From Vreelandella zhanjiangensis DSM 21076 (GTDB lineage Bacteria > Pseudomonadota > Gammaproteobacteria > Pseudomonadales > Halomonadaceae), in the NCBI RefSeq assembly GCF_000377665.1, contig NZ_KB898646.1, positions 1-64,000 on the forward strand: a stretch of DNA of 64,000 nt. The letters run 5' to 3'. The notes under the pieces are model-generated. The model saw only the letters and a program-made list of their open reading frames with translations, was not told where the DNA came from and made no database searches. This document shows positions 27,604-36,864 of the stretch, in pieces (the stretch's first letter is position 1; every line of letters starts with the position of its first letter). The translations under genes were made by a program, and so were the position numbers.

Positions 27604-29043
27604 ATGATTTTACCTGTCATTTTATCAGGAGGCTCCGGCTCACGCCTATGGCCTGTCTCTCGCGAGCATTATCCCAAGCAGTTTCTAAACCTGCATAAAG
27701 AAGATGTGAGCCTGTTGCAAGAAGCTGCGCTGCGCATAAAAGACATTGCGAATTCAGGCAAGCCTCTCATTGTTTGCAATGAAGAGCACCGTTTTCTGGT
27801 CGCTGAGCAAATGCAGCAGGTAGGGCTTAAAGGCAGCACAATTATTTTAGAGCCGTGTGGCCGTAATACAGCACCCGCGTTGGCACTTGCTGCCTTGGCA
27901 GCAAGTGCCGCCAATCCTGATGCTGAGCTGCTGGTTATGCCGGCAGATCATGTCATTAAAGATACCGAAGCCTTTGCCCATGCCGTCGAACAGGGCCGTG
28001 TGCTTAGTCAAGAAGGCAAGCTGATAACATTTGGCATTACCCCTTCGTCGCCGCATACAGGCTACGGCTATATAAAAAGAGGCCAGGCGTTAACTCAGGG
28101 ATTTTCAGTCGCCGCTTTTGTTGAAAAACCCGATCTAGACGCTGCGGAAAACTATTTACAAAGCGGCGACTACTTCTGGAATAGCGGAATTTTCCTGTTT
28201 AAAGCCAGCAGTTTCCTAGCAGCGCTTGGGCAATATGCGCCGGATATATTGCAAAGCTGTCAGGCCGCTTTTGAAGCGCGTACTGAGGACATGGATTTTC
28301 TACGCATTGACGAAGAATGCTTCGCTGAATGTCGCAGTGAGTCCATTGATTATGCGGTAATGGAGCATACTGATCAGGCTGCCGTTATCCCTATGTCGCC
28401 CGGCTGGAGCGATATAGGTGCCTGGGATGCGCTGCATGAACTGCGCTCAGTGGATGATAAAGAAAATGGCAATGCCATTCATGGCGATGTCATGCTGCAT
28501 CAAACCCGTAACAGCTTAGTTTATAGCGAGTCTCGTCTTGTGGCCGCTGTGGGGGTCGATAATCTGGTGATCGTCGAGACCGACGATGCTGTCCTGGTGG
28601 CCGACCGTCGTCAGGCTCAGGATACCAAGCTTATTGTTAATGCCTTGAAAGCTGCTGGTCGTAAGGAATTTCAATCACATCAGCGAGTCTATCGCCCCTG
28701 GGGGCACTATCGCACCATGGTGTTAACAGATAGCTTTCAGGTGAAAGAGATTGTGGTTAACCCGAGCGGTAAGCTTTCCTTACAAATGCATCACCACCGT
28801 GCGGAGCACTGGGTAGTTGTGCAGGGTACTGCTCAAGTGACGCAAGGCGAAGGGCATGGCAATACCGCTAATCTTCGCAGCTTTCTGCTCTCGGAAGATG
28901 AGTCAACCTACATTCCGCTGGGTACGGTTCATCGCCTTGAAAACCCTGGCGTTATTCCTCTTAAGCTTATTGAAGTGCAGACCGGCTCCTATTTAGGTGA
29001 AGACGATATAGTGCGCTATAACGACAAGTATGGGCGCGAATAG
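27604..29043 (+). CDS. manC: Mannose-1-phosphate guanylyltransferase / mannose-6-phosphate isomerase
   Basis: 479 residues with an excellent ribosome binding site (AAGGAGG). The N-terminal nucleotidyltransferase signature ILSGGSGSRLWPVSR and FVEKPD are present, and the C-terminal cupin isomerase half carries YRPWGHY, SLQMHHHRAEHW and HRLENPG. This bifunctional enzyme makes GDP-mannose, the substrate of Gmd at 41.8 kb. It heads the glycosyltransferase genes; the 126 bases before it hold no clear promoter. Confidence 0.95.
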   Translation: MILPVILSGGSGSRLWPVSREHYPKQFLNLHKEDVSLLQEAALRIKDIANSGKPLIVCNEEHRFLVAEQMQQVGLKGSTIILEPCGRNTAPALALAALAASAANPDAELLVMPADHVIKDTEAFAHAVEQGRVLSQEGKLITFGITPSSPHTGYGYIKRGQALTQGFSVAAFVEKPDLDAAENYLQSGDYFWNSGIFLFKASSFLAALGQYAPDILQSCQAAFEARTEDMDFLRIDEECFAECRSESIDYAVMEHTDQAAVIPMSPGWSDIGAWDALHELRSVDDKENGNAIHGDVMLHQTRNSLVYSESRLVAAVGVDNLVIVETDDAVLVADRRQAQDTKLIVNALKAAGRKEFQSHQRVYRPWGHYRTMVLTDSFQVKEIVVNPSGKLSLQMHHHRAEHWVVVQGTAQVTQGEGHGNTANLRSFLLSEDESTYIPLGTVHRLENPGVIPLKLIEVQTGSYLGEDDIVRYNDKYGRE

Positions 29044-29058
29044 GAGCAACCCGCTGTA

Positions 29059-30177
29059 ATGAAAGTTGCCATTATTCATGACTGGCTAACCACTTGGGCA
29101 GGCGCTGAAAAAGCGCTTGCCGAGCTGCTTAACTGTTTCCCTCAAGCTGAAATATTTACCACGGTTAATTTCCTTGAGAAAAGCGCTATTTCTGCTTTGC
29201 AGGGGCGCGTTATCCACACCAGTTTTATTCAGCGTATGCCCCTCGCACGCCGCCGGTATCGCCACTATCTGCCGCTAATGCCATTAGCGATAGAGCAGTT
29301 CGATCTTAAAGGCTTTGACCTGATTTTGTCGAGTAGTCACGCCGTAGCAAAAGGCGTGATTTCTGATCCCAATGCGGTTCACATATGCTACTGCTATAGC
29401 CCAATGCGCTACGCATGGGATATGCAGCATCAATATTTGCGCCAATCAGGTAAAGAAAAGGGATTGATGAGCTGGGTAATGCGCTGGCAGTTGCATCGTC
29501 TACGCCAGTGGGATTACTTAAGTGCCCAGCGTGTTGACCACTTTGTAGCCATTTCAAGCTATATACAGCGTCGTATTCAAGCCTGCTACCGGCGAAAATC
29601 CGACGTTGTATTTCCGCCGGTCGAAGTGGAAAAATTCCGCTACGATCAGCCAAGAGAAAACTTTTATCTAACCGCTTCGCGCATGGTGCCCTACAAGCGT
29701 ATCGATCTGGTCATAGAAGCATTTAACAAAATGCCCGATAAACAGCTTGTCGTTATCGGAGATGGTCCCGACTACGCTAAATTGGCTGCGCTGGCAGGCC
29801 CCAATGTCACAATGCTTGGGTATCAGTCTGACAAGGTACTAACCGATCACCTGGAACGCACCAAGGCCTTTATATTTATGGCCGAAGAGGATTTTGGTAT
29901 TTTGCCAGTAGAAGCCCAGGCGGCTGGAGCACCTGTTATTGGTTACGGCGTAGGCGGTTTAGCCGAAACAACGCTAAACAATGTCACCGCGCTCTGGGCT
30001 GAAGAACAGACCAGTCACGCGCTGGCTCAACGTGTTCAGGAGTTTGAAGAGCGCAAGCAGCACGATGCAGATGCCTTTGCACCGATGGTATGTAGACAAA
30101 GCGCAGAAAGGTTTGCGACCGCCAACTTTACCCGGGCGATCCAGTCACTGGTAGCCAAGCACATGCCTAAAGCCTAG
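29059..30177 (+). CDS. Glycosyltransferase family 4 (WbaZ-like)
   Basis: 372 residues. N-terminal IIHDWLTTWAGAEKAL and a C-terminal GT4 domain with ASRMVPYKRIDLVIEAF, VVIGDGPD and the E-x7-E motif in EEDFGILPVEAQAAG. Similar to mannosyl- or rhamnosyl-transferases such as WbaZ. It follows manC by 15 bases and probably adds a residue to the O-polysaccharide from GDP-mannose or GDP-rhamnose. It converges with the O-acetylation pair. Confidence 0.88.
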   Translation: MKVAIIHDWLTTWAGAEKALAELLNCFPQAEIFTTVNFLEKSAISALQGRVIHTSFIQRMPLARRRYRHYLPLMPLAIEQFDLKGFDLILSSSHAVAKGVISDPNAVHICYCYSPMRYAWDMQHQYLRQSGKEKGLMSWVMRWQLHRLRQWDYLSAQRVDHFVAISSYIQRRIQACYRRKSDVVFPPVEVEKFRYDQPRENFYLTASRMVPYKRIDLVIEAFNKMPDKQLVVIGDGPDYAKLAALAGPNVTMLGYQSDKVLTDHLERTKAFIFMAEEDFGILPVEAQAAGAPVIGYGVGGLAETTLNNVTALWAEEQTSHALAQRVQEFEERKQHDADAFAPMVCRQSAERFATANFTRAIQSLVAKHMPKA

Positions 30178-30221
30178 TTTCAATAGTTTACCATGAGTAG
30201 CATGCTTTTAATGTTTAGTGC

Positions 30222-31226
30222 CTAGCGCTTATTTGCTTGATAGAACTGCTGGCATGCAGCCATCGGTTGGCTACCCAGCCAGCCGATAATCTGTTGGGTA
30301 TACGCCGAGCGCGCCTCGTCTACCAAGTGAAAGTTAGTGTCAAAGAAGTCGTTTGCTTCCCGCATTGCTTTTAGTGGTTTACCTACCCAAAAAAGTCCTT
30401 CGCTCGTCGCCCATTGGGGCAGCGTCTCATAGAAATTAGCTTCTAAAGATGAATCCTTATAAGACTGCCGCCATAACAATGGCGGCGGCATGAAAACAGG
30501 GCAGGCTCCCTGAGTAAGTAGCTCATCACGAAAGTGTTGCAGGCGAGCCCAGTCAAAACCGCCTTGCTGCAAGGCCGCTCCATAGGTTTCATCAGGCAAA
30601 GAGTTTAAAAAATTCCAATGCCGCTCTTCGCGTAATGCCCGGGCTGTATGCAACTGATCACCTCGGCTATCCAGGTTGTGAGGACCATAATCGCCGCTAA
30701 CGGAAAAATCGACAGGAACCCCTCGGTAGCCTTCTAAGATGCGTGTAAACGAGGTTTGTGCAAATACCTTGAGCGCGCGCTTGGGGGGCAATCTTAAGAA
30801 AGCCTCAGGGTGGCTATTTGCCCAATGAATCAGCGAGCTGGAAATAGTCTCCTCGCGGTTATAAAGCGGGTATTCAAGGGGGAGGAGTACTAAGTCGCCT
30901 GGCTCAATGACCGGTACAGCTTCTTGTAAGATAACCGGTAAGGAAATGCCTGCATTTACTCCCAGGTTAACGGCGGGTCGATGATAGGCAGCCTCCAGGT
31001 CACCACTATTAATACCAAACATGGCTCCTGAGCCTGAAACCACAACAATCTTTGGGGAAGGAAGCGCGCTGGCAGCCTCCTGCTTGTACGTGATCGCGTT
31101 GGCAATCCATACGTTATTAGGATGCTCGTTGCCCAATTGCCCAGCCCACAGCGCCACCCACAGTGACAGGACCACCAAGCTTCCGCCCACTACTCCTTTA
31201 ATAAAGCTAGCCATGCTCGTACTCAC
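30222..31226 (-). CDS. Membrane-anchored SGNH/AlgJ-like protein, probable O-acetylation partner
   Basis: 334 residues with one N-terminal membrane anchor (about 9-28) and a periplasmic domain. VVSGSGAMFGINSGD near residue 65 looks like the serine block, and DTNFHLVDEARSAYT near 293 supplies a plausible Asp/His pair; the overall look is that of AlgJ/DltD-type partners of MBOAT enzymes. It lies 17 bases downstream of the MBOAT gene in one operon. The start is uncertain: GTG at 31226 or ATG at 31214. It probably moves acetyl groups to the surface polysaccharide in the periplasm. Confidence 0.75.
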   Translation of the reverse strand: MSTSMASFIKGVVGGSLVVLSLWVALWAGQLGNEHPNNVWIANAITYKQEAASALPSPKIVVVSGSGAMFGINSGDLEAAYHRPAVNLGVNAGISLPVILQEAVPVIEPGDLVLLPLEYPLYNREETISSSLIHWANSHPEAFLRLPPKRALKVFAQTSFTRILEGYRGVPVDFSVSGDYGPHNLDSRGDQLHTARALREERHWNFLNSLPDETYGAALQQGGFDWARLQHFRDELLTQGACPVFMPPPLLWRQSYKDSSLEANFYETLPQWATSEGLFWVGKPLKAMREANDFFDTNFHLVDEARSAYTQQIIGWLGSQPMAACQQFYQANKR

Positions 31227-31243
31227 TTATCGCCCACGTAAGA

Positions 31244-32647
31244 TTAAAAGTTGAAATACAGGAAAGCCTGGCTGGGCAGATCCAGCATGGCTTTTGTTAC
31301 CACTAGTAAAATCCCGCCTACCAAGGCGCCTTGGTAATAATGACGCTGTGATTGAGCAAGCCACGTGGTTAGCGTCATGCTGTTAGGCATGATTAATACG
31401 ATCAAGGTAGCCCCTATAACTAGCAGGCCTGGCGCGCGTAGGCCCATCGCTCCCTGGTGTAAACCATTCAACAGCTCGCCTAGGGCGCCCCAATGCCATA
31501 TTGAAAGAGCCGAGTAAAAGGCCCATGTGTACTCAAGGCTGTCAGCACGAAAAGGTACCCAGGCCAGCATGACGGCCATAAAGGTCAATAGCCATCCGAT
31601 GCCTGTTGGTAACCGAAAAGTAGTAATCCGCTGCCATACCACCATTAATGTGAGCAAGCTGCCATGTAACCCACCCCACAACACAAACTGCCAGCCTGCG
31701 CCATGCCATAATCCACCTAGCAGCATGGTAGCGAGTAGTGCTAGCAGGTGGCGAGGCAAGCCATGTTGGCTACCCCCTAGCGGAATATATAAATAGTCAC
31801 GGAGAAACCCTGAAAGGGTGATGTGCCAGCGTCGCCAAAAGGCTTGGATATCTCGTGCTTTATAAGGCGACGCAAAATTTTCGGGTAGCTTAATGCCAAA
31901 CAAAAGTGCCAGGCCAATCGCCATGTCTGCATAGCCAGAAAAATCAAAGTAAAGCTGCAAACCATATGCCCAACCAGCCACGACGGTATCACCCGCCACC
32001 ATTGTCTCGGCTGGTAGGCTATAAAGTTGATCAACATAAGGAGCGAGGTTATCGGCAATAATTAGTTTTTTAGCTAAACCCAGCGCCAGTAGCAGCAAGC
32101 CACACCGAATAGCCGCAGTAGTTGGCGGTGTTAAACGGCTTAACTGAGGGGCTAGATCGCGATAATGGACGATAGGTCCAGCAATCAACTGAGGAAAAAA
32201 ACTAACGAACACGCCGTATAACGACAGTGGCCCGCGCTGAATGATCCCCTTGCGCACATCTACCAAAAAAGCAATTTGTTGAAAGGTAAAAAAAGAAATA
32301 CCTAGCGGCAATATCAGCGGACTAAACGATTGGGGGGGCAGGTCGGCAACCGAAATGATAAAGACCGAGTATTTAAACCAACCCAGCAGACCAAGATTAA
32401 AGGCCACGCCGAGCCATAACCAATATTTGCGTTGACTGCTTACATAGCCTGCCAGCCAATAGTTCACGCCAATGCTGGCAAGTAATAAGGGTAAAAGCGT
32501 AATATCCCACGCGGCGTAAAAGAACAGCGAAGCGGCCCCTAGCCAGCCAAGCAGAAAACGCTGAGAGGAAAAGATTGAAAGTATTAAAAAAATTAGCCAA
32601 ACAGTGGGCAAAAACACAAGAAGAAATTCAGGTGTGCTAAAAACCAT
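31244..32647 (-). CDS. MBOAT-family O-acyltransferase (AlgI-like)
   Basis: 467 residues from the ATG at 32647, which gives the typical AlgI N-terminus MVFSTPEFLLVFLP; a GTG at 32662 is also in frame. About ten membrane helices, with the catalytic-region histidine in GGLWHGAGWQFVLWG and the RRWHITLSGFLRDYLYIPLGG block. It would pass acetyl groups across the inner membrane for polysaccharide O-acetylation with the next gene. The pair is divergent from the Gtr-like operon. Confidence 0.93.
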   Translation of the reverse strand: MVFSTPEFLLVFLPTVWLIFLILSIFSSQRFLLGWLGAASLFFYAAWDITLLPLLLASIGVNYWLAGYVSSQRKYWLWLGVAFNLGLLGWFKYSVFIISVADLPPQSFSPLILPLGISFFTFQQIAFLVDVRKGIIQRGPLSLYGVFVSFFPQLIAGPIVHYRDLAPQLSRLTPPTTAAIRCGLLLLALGLAKKLIIADNLAPYVDQLYSLPAETMVAGDTVVAGWAYGLQLYFDFSGYADMAIGLALLFGIKLPENFASPYKARDIQAFWRRWHITLSGFLRDYLYIPLGGSQHGLPRHLLALLATMLLGGLWHGAGWQFVLWGGLHGSLLTLMVVWQRITTFRLPTGIGWLLTFMAVMLAWVPFRADSLEYTWAFYSALSIWHWGALGELLNGLHQGAMGLRAPGLLVIGATLIVLIMPNSMTLTTWLAQSQRHYYQGALVGGILLVVTKAMLDLPSQAFLYFNF

Positions 32648-32838
32648 GCCGATGATGCTCACTTATGGCAGAGGATAAAAAGAGTGACGCAGGATTTAAG
32701 TGCCGAGGCTATTGCTGCATTAACACTGAGCGCGAAGCATATCATAGCCAACGGGTGGGGCGGTTAGATGTATCATCGGTATCCTTCATTACGTGGGCAG
32801 TATGCCTTTTTCAATTATTTTGACGTAAGAGCGAGCAA

Positions 32839-34539
32839 ATGGACATGCAACGCCGCGTAACCATAGTGATTGCTGCCTGTATAGCGGGTCTGCTGGGAAG
32901 CTATTTCTATGCCGGTATTCTCAATCCTTTAAAGGTTGAGTGGCTATTGCAAGAGGGGGATCTACTACAACACTTTTTGGGTTGGCATTATTACCGTCAC
33001 GAACCCTGGGATTGGCCAATAGGTGCTTTGCACACCTATGGTTCCGAAGTGCGTAGCAGTATTGTATTTACCGATTCTTTACCGCTACTTGCTATACCGC
33101 TGAAGCTGATCCAAGCATGGCTACCTAATCCTTTTCAGTATCAAGGGCTTGCATCAGTTGCACATCTGATACTTAATGCTATCGCCGCCTGTCTTATCTT
33201 TACACGGTTGAAGATGTCTCCTATTGCGGCGATTGCACTAAGTCTTGTGGTGGCAATTATGCCACCCGTATTGTTTCGTGGGCCGGGTGGGGCCGGGCAC
33301 GAATCATTAATGGCGCATTGGACGTTTTTATTCGCTATCTATTTAGTGCTGTTTAGCACTGACCCGGGCTGGAAGGCCCGCTGCCAATGGGCGTTAATGC
33401 TGACGCTTGCCGTATTGGTGCATTTTTATTTGTTTCTACTGGTGGGGCTGCTATGGAGCTTATGGTGGCTGTTACGAACCTCGCAGCAGTATCGCCTGAA
33501 AGGGCTCGCTTATCACCGTCAATGGTGGCTGCTATGGGGAGCTTATAGCCTGCTTCAACCGCTCATTATCTTATTCGTCATGTGGGGTGTCGGCTATTTA
33601 CACAGCGGTGGCGAGTCGCCAGGCGCTGATGGATTCGGTTTTTACTCGGCGGAGCTGGTCGCTTATTTCAATGCCTACAGCTTCCTGCCGGGCATTATTT
33701 CTGCATCAGTAGCCTTGCCCGTTTGGGTACCTGGCATTGGTGGTCAATACGAAGGGATGAGCTATGTAGGGGCAGGGATAATGGCGCTTTGGCTGATGGC
33801 GTTGCTGCTATTTATCCGGCGTCCTATCCGTATACCTTCTACCTACCGATGGCCGGTGAGAGGTTTAGGTGCGCTGGCTATCGGTTTATTTATCTTTGCG
33901 CTGAGCGATAAAGTCGTCATAGGTCCTTATACCGTTAACTTGCCTTTACCTTGGCCTGAATCACTAAAGGCCATTTTGCGTGCAAGCGGCCGAATGGTAT
34001 GGGTGCTAATGTACCTGAGTATTTTCTTGGCCGGTGCAATACTGGTTCAGCGCCTAACGCCACGTAATGCCACCCTGGCCGCTTTATGTGTGCTGGTAAT
34101 ACAGCTATTTGACTTGCAGCATTGGCACCACTACTTTCACACCCGTAGCCAGCAAGCAGCAACTTACCACATGGCAGAAGATCCACGCTTTACTGGCTGG
34201 GATTCATCAGATTTGCAAGCGGCGCTTAGCCAACGCCAATCGCTGCATATAACTCAAGCTGATGACATTGTCGGTATGTTACCTCTGGCATGGCTGGCAG
34301 GGCAGCACGGCATGGCCGTTAATGTCGCCTACGTGGCTCGGATTACCCCATCCATTATTCATCAAGCGGTAGCACCTGCCCAGCAAGCGCTGATGGCTGG
34401 TCAGCCAGACCCCAGTGTGGTCTACGCTATCACCAATCCTGAAGCTGTTCAGCAGGCCTGTAGCTTAACCAATATGCAGTGTATTGCCACTCCTATGGCA
34501 ACCTTTGCTTGGCAACTTACTTCTGAGGAAACCCAATGA
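32839..34539 (+). CDS. Polytopic membrane glycosyltransferase-like protein (DUF6311 type, GtrC-like)
   Basis: 566 residues, about ten to twelve predicted membrane helices, and a first periplasmic loop reading GDLLQHFLGWHYYRHEPW, characteristic of DUF6311 membrane proteins, followed by conserved LFRGPGGAGHESLMAHW. These resemble GT-C enzymes that use lipid-linked sugars. Its stop overlaps the start of the GtrB-like gene by four bases, followed by gtrA, so the three look like a Gtr O-antigen glucosylation module with this protein as the specific transferase. The function is inferred from context. Confidence 0.8.
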   Translation: MDMQRRVTIVIAACIAGLLGSYFYAGILNPLKVEWLLQEGDLLQHFLGWHYYRHEPWDWPIGALHTYGSEVRSSIVFTDSLPLLAIPLKLIQAWLPNPFQYQGLASVAHLILNAIAACLIFTRLKMSPIAAIALSLVVAIMPPVLFRGPGGAGHESLMAHWTFLFAIYLVLFSTDPGWKARCQWALMLTLAVLVHFYLFLLVGLLWSLWWLLRTSQQYRLKGLAYHRQWWLLWGAYSLLQPLIILFVMWGVGYLHSGGESPGADGFGFYSAELVAYFNAYSFLPGIISASVALPVWVPGIGGQYEGMSYVGAGIMALWLMALLLFIRRPIRIPSTYRWPVRGLGALAIGLFIFALSDKVVIGPYTVNLPLPWPESLKAILRASGRMVWVLMYLSIFLAGAILVQRLTPRNATLAALCVLVIQLFDLQHWHHYFHTRSQQAATYHMAEDPRFTGWDSSDLQAALSQRQSLHITQADDIVGMLPLAWLAGQHGMAVNVAYVARITPSIIHQAVAPAQQALMAGQPDPSVVYAITNPEAVQQACSLTNMQCIATPMATFAWQLTSEETQ

Positions 34540-35543
34540 GCGAGACTAGTTGGAACCTAAGCATCATTGTTCCAGTGCTCAATGAACGTGACTCCTTAGA
34601 GCCGTTTATTGAGCAGATGCTTCCTGTATTAACAGGCTGCGCACCTAACTTTGAAATTCTGTTTATCGACGACGGCTCTACTGACGACACGCTCGTCCAG
34701 CTAAAAGTGCTTAATCAGCAGGACGCTCGTATTCGCTATGTGTCTTTCAGCCGTAATTTTGGCAAAGAAGCGGCCCTGACGGCAGGGCTGCGTCACGCGA
34801 CCGGCGATGCGGTGGTGCCCATGGATGTCGACTTACAAGATCCCCCCGAACTGATTCCCGAGTTTGTGCGACTTTGGCGCGAAGAGAGCTTCGATATGAT
34901 CTATGGGGTGCGAGCTTCACGCCCCGAAGACTCCGCTGCAAAGCGCACTACCGCCAAAGGCTTCTACCACCTATTTAATCGTATTACCCATTCGCCCATT
35001 CCTGGAAACGCGGGCGACTATCGCCTAATGTCACGGCGTGTGGTGGATGTATTGTTACAGCTGCCCGAGCGCAACCGATTTATGAAAGGGCTTTATGCCT
35101 GGGCGGGGTTTAAAACAACCGGCGTTCCTTACCAGCGTCCTTCACGACACGCAGGAGAAAGTAAATTCAGTTTTTGGAAGCTGTGGAATTTTGCGCTCGA
35201 TGGGTTAGTCGGTTTTAGCACTATTCCGCTGCGGGTGTGGAGTTATATTGGCGCGGGGGTCGCCTTACTCGCATTTCTATATATTGTAGTACTGGTTGCA
35301 GGCGTGCTGATAGGCGGGCGCGATGTGCCTGGTTATGCCTCCTTGATGAGCGTAGTGCTATTTTTTGGGGGTATGCAATTGCTCTCGATTGGCATTTTAG
35401 GCGAATATATCGCCCGGCTATTTATCGAAGTAAAAGGCCGACCTTTGTATGTCGTGCAAGAGTCCTCCGAGCCTGATAATAGTCATTTGCCTGCTGTGAA
35501 TACCCATGCCGTACCGGGCCATACAACACCTGAACATGAGTAG
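34536..35543 (+). CDS. GT2 polyprenyl-phosphate glycosyltransferase (GtrB/DPM1 type)
   Basis: 335 residues: a GT2 domain (IVPVLNERDSL, FIDDGSTDDT, DVDLQDPPE) and two C-terminal membrane helices (about 232-260 and 268-290), the layout of GtrB and ArnC. It would load a sugar, classically glucose from UDP-glucose, onto undecaprenyl phosphate. Coupled to the upstream gene by an ATGA overlap and to gtrA ten bases later. Confidence 0.92.
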   Translation: MSETSWNLSIIVPVLNERDSLEPFIEQMLPVLTGCAPNFEILFIDDGSTDDTLVQLKVLNQQDARIRYVSFSRNFGKEAALTAGLRHATGDAVVPMDVDLQDPPELIPEFVRLWREESFDMIYGVRASRPEDSAAKRTTAKGFYHLFNRITHSPIPGNAGDYRLMSRRVVDVLLQLPERNRFMKGLYAWAGFKTTGVPYQRPSRHAGESKFSFWKLWNFALDGLVGFSTIPLRVWSYIGAGVALLAFLYIVVLVAGVLIGGRDVPGYASLMSVVLFFGGMQLLSIGILGEYIARLFIEVKGRPLYVVQESSEPDNSHLPAVNTHAVPGHTTPEHE

Positions 35544-35552
35544 ATATTTGGC

Positions 35553-35933
35553 ATGACGAAAACCCGCGCCGAAGTACTCCAAGCGCTGCGGTTCATCGCG
35601 GTGGGTGCAGCCGCAACGGCTACACACATGGGGGTAGCCACGCTGCTGTTTGCCCTTATGCAAGGCCGTTATATCGCGCTTGCCAATTTTATTGCTTGGC
35701 TGGTCGCATTTGGCGTTTCATTTTGGGGACATCAGCGAGTAACGTTTAAGCGTCAAACGACCTTAAGCCGCTTTTTATTGATGTCGCTTGCTGGATTAGC
35801 TATCAATTACGCAGCGCTCGGGGTGCTATTACTAACGCCGCTTCCTCCCTTGCTAGCCATGCTCAGTGCAATTGTGACCGCCGCGGTGAGTACTTACCTA
35901 CTGGCCAAATATTATACGTTTGCCATGCCCTGA
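35553..35933 (+). CDS. GtrA family membrane protein (lipid-linked sugar flippase)
   Basis: 126 residues with four membrane helices and the GtrA pattern RFIAVGAAATATHMGV near the start and FWGHQRVTFKR in the middle. In Gtr systems this small protein flips undecaprenyl-phosphate-glucose. Last gene of the three-gene module; 136 bases without a gene follow before wzm. Confidence 0.92.
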   Translation: MTKTRAEVLQALRFIAVGAAATATHMGVATLLFALMQGRYIALANFIAWLVAFGVSFWGHQRVTFKRQTTLSRFLLMSLAGLAINYAALGVLLLTPLPPLLAMLSAIVTAAVSTYLLAKYYTFAMP

Positions 35934-36069
35934 GTACTCCGCTAAACCCTATGCTAATGGGGAACTATCCACACGTTTAGCTGCCAGTAACGGTGGTGTG
36001 CGCTTAGCGCTTGGCTTACCATGACGCCCTTGAATTAATCACTGCCTGGTTCGGGTAAAAGGTAACGGA

Positions 36070-36864
36070 ATGCTGGAATCCCTAAAAGGGGCATGGCGCT
36101 ATCGCCAATTTATTGCCACATCAATACGTCACGAATTAGTGACGCGTTTTGCACGTAGCCGCATTGGTGGTGCCTGGATGATCATTCATCCGCTCTCCAT
36201 GGTACTGATTTACGCGCTAATACTCTCAGCAGTGCTCTCCGCCAAGCTGCCCGGCATTGAAAGCCAATATGCCTACGCTATCTACCTAACCGCTGGCATG
36301 CTCGGGTGGAGCCTGTTTAGTGAGATTCTTAACCGCTGCCTCGGCGTTTTCATTGAAAACGCCAATCTAATGAAAAAGCTCGTTTTCCCTAAAATAGCCC
36401 TACCTGTAATTATCACCGGCTCCTGTTTAATTAATAACCTTGCCCTATTTGTGGTTATTCTGGTTGTTTTTGCTGTGTTGGGTCATTTCACGCCCAGCAC
36501 GCTGCCCTGGGTCATCGTGCTTACCGGCATTACGGTATTGCTGGCGCTAGGGCTTGGGTTGATGCTTGGTATTTTAAACGTCTTTATCCGTGATATAGGC
36601 CAGCTTATGCCTATTGTGTTGCAGTTTCTTTTCTGGTTTACCCCAGTGGTATATCCCGCCGAAATTGTGCCGGCTTCTTTGCAAAAGCTGATTGCCTTTA
36701 ATCCCTTATTCCATTTGGTAGGGGCTTATCATGATGTGCTGGCCTACGGCCAAGCGCCTTCCCTGACGGCTTTAGCGGCTCTTACTGTACTGGGTGCCGG
36801 GCTGGTACTGATCAGCGCGCTGCTATTTCGAAAAGCCAGTCCAGAAATGGTGGATGCCCTATGA
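36070..36864 (+). CDS. wzm: Polysaccharide ABC exporter permease (Wzm)
   Basis: 264 residues, six membrane helices, ABC-2 type. The N-terminus ELVTRFARSRIGGAWMIIHPLSM and the block LGLMLGILNVFIRDIGQ-LPIVLQFLFWFTPVVYP are typical for Wzm/KpsM/TagG permeases. It overlaps wzt by ATGA. It exports the finished undecaprenyl-linked O-polysaccharide, so this coat uses the ABC-dependent rather than the Wzy-dependent route. Confidence 0.94.
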   Translation: MLESLKGAWRYRQFIATSIRHELVTRFARSRIGGAWMIIHPLSMVLIYALILSAVLSAKLPGIESQYAYAIYLTAGMLGWSLFSEILNRCLGVFIENANLMKKLVFPKIALPVIITGSCLINNLALFVVILVVFAVLGHFTPSTLPWVIVLTGITVLLALGLGLMLGILNVFIRDIGQLMPIVLQFLFWFTPVVYPAEIVPASLQKLIAFNPLFHLVGAYHDVLAYGQAPSLTALAALTVLGAGLVLISALLFRKASPEMVDAL

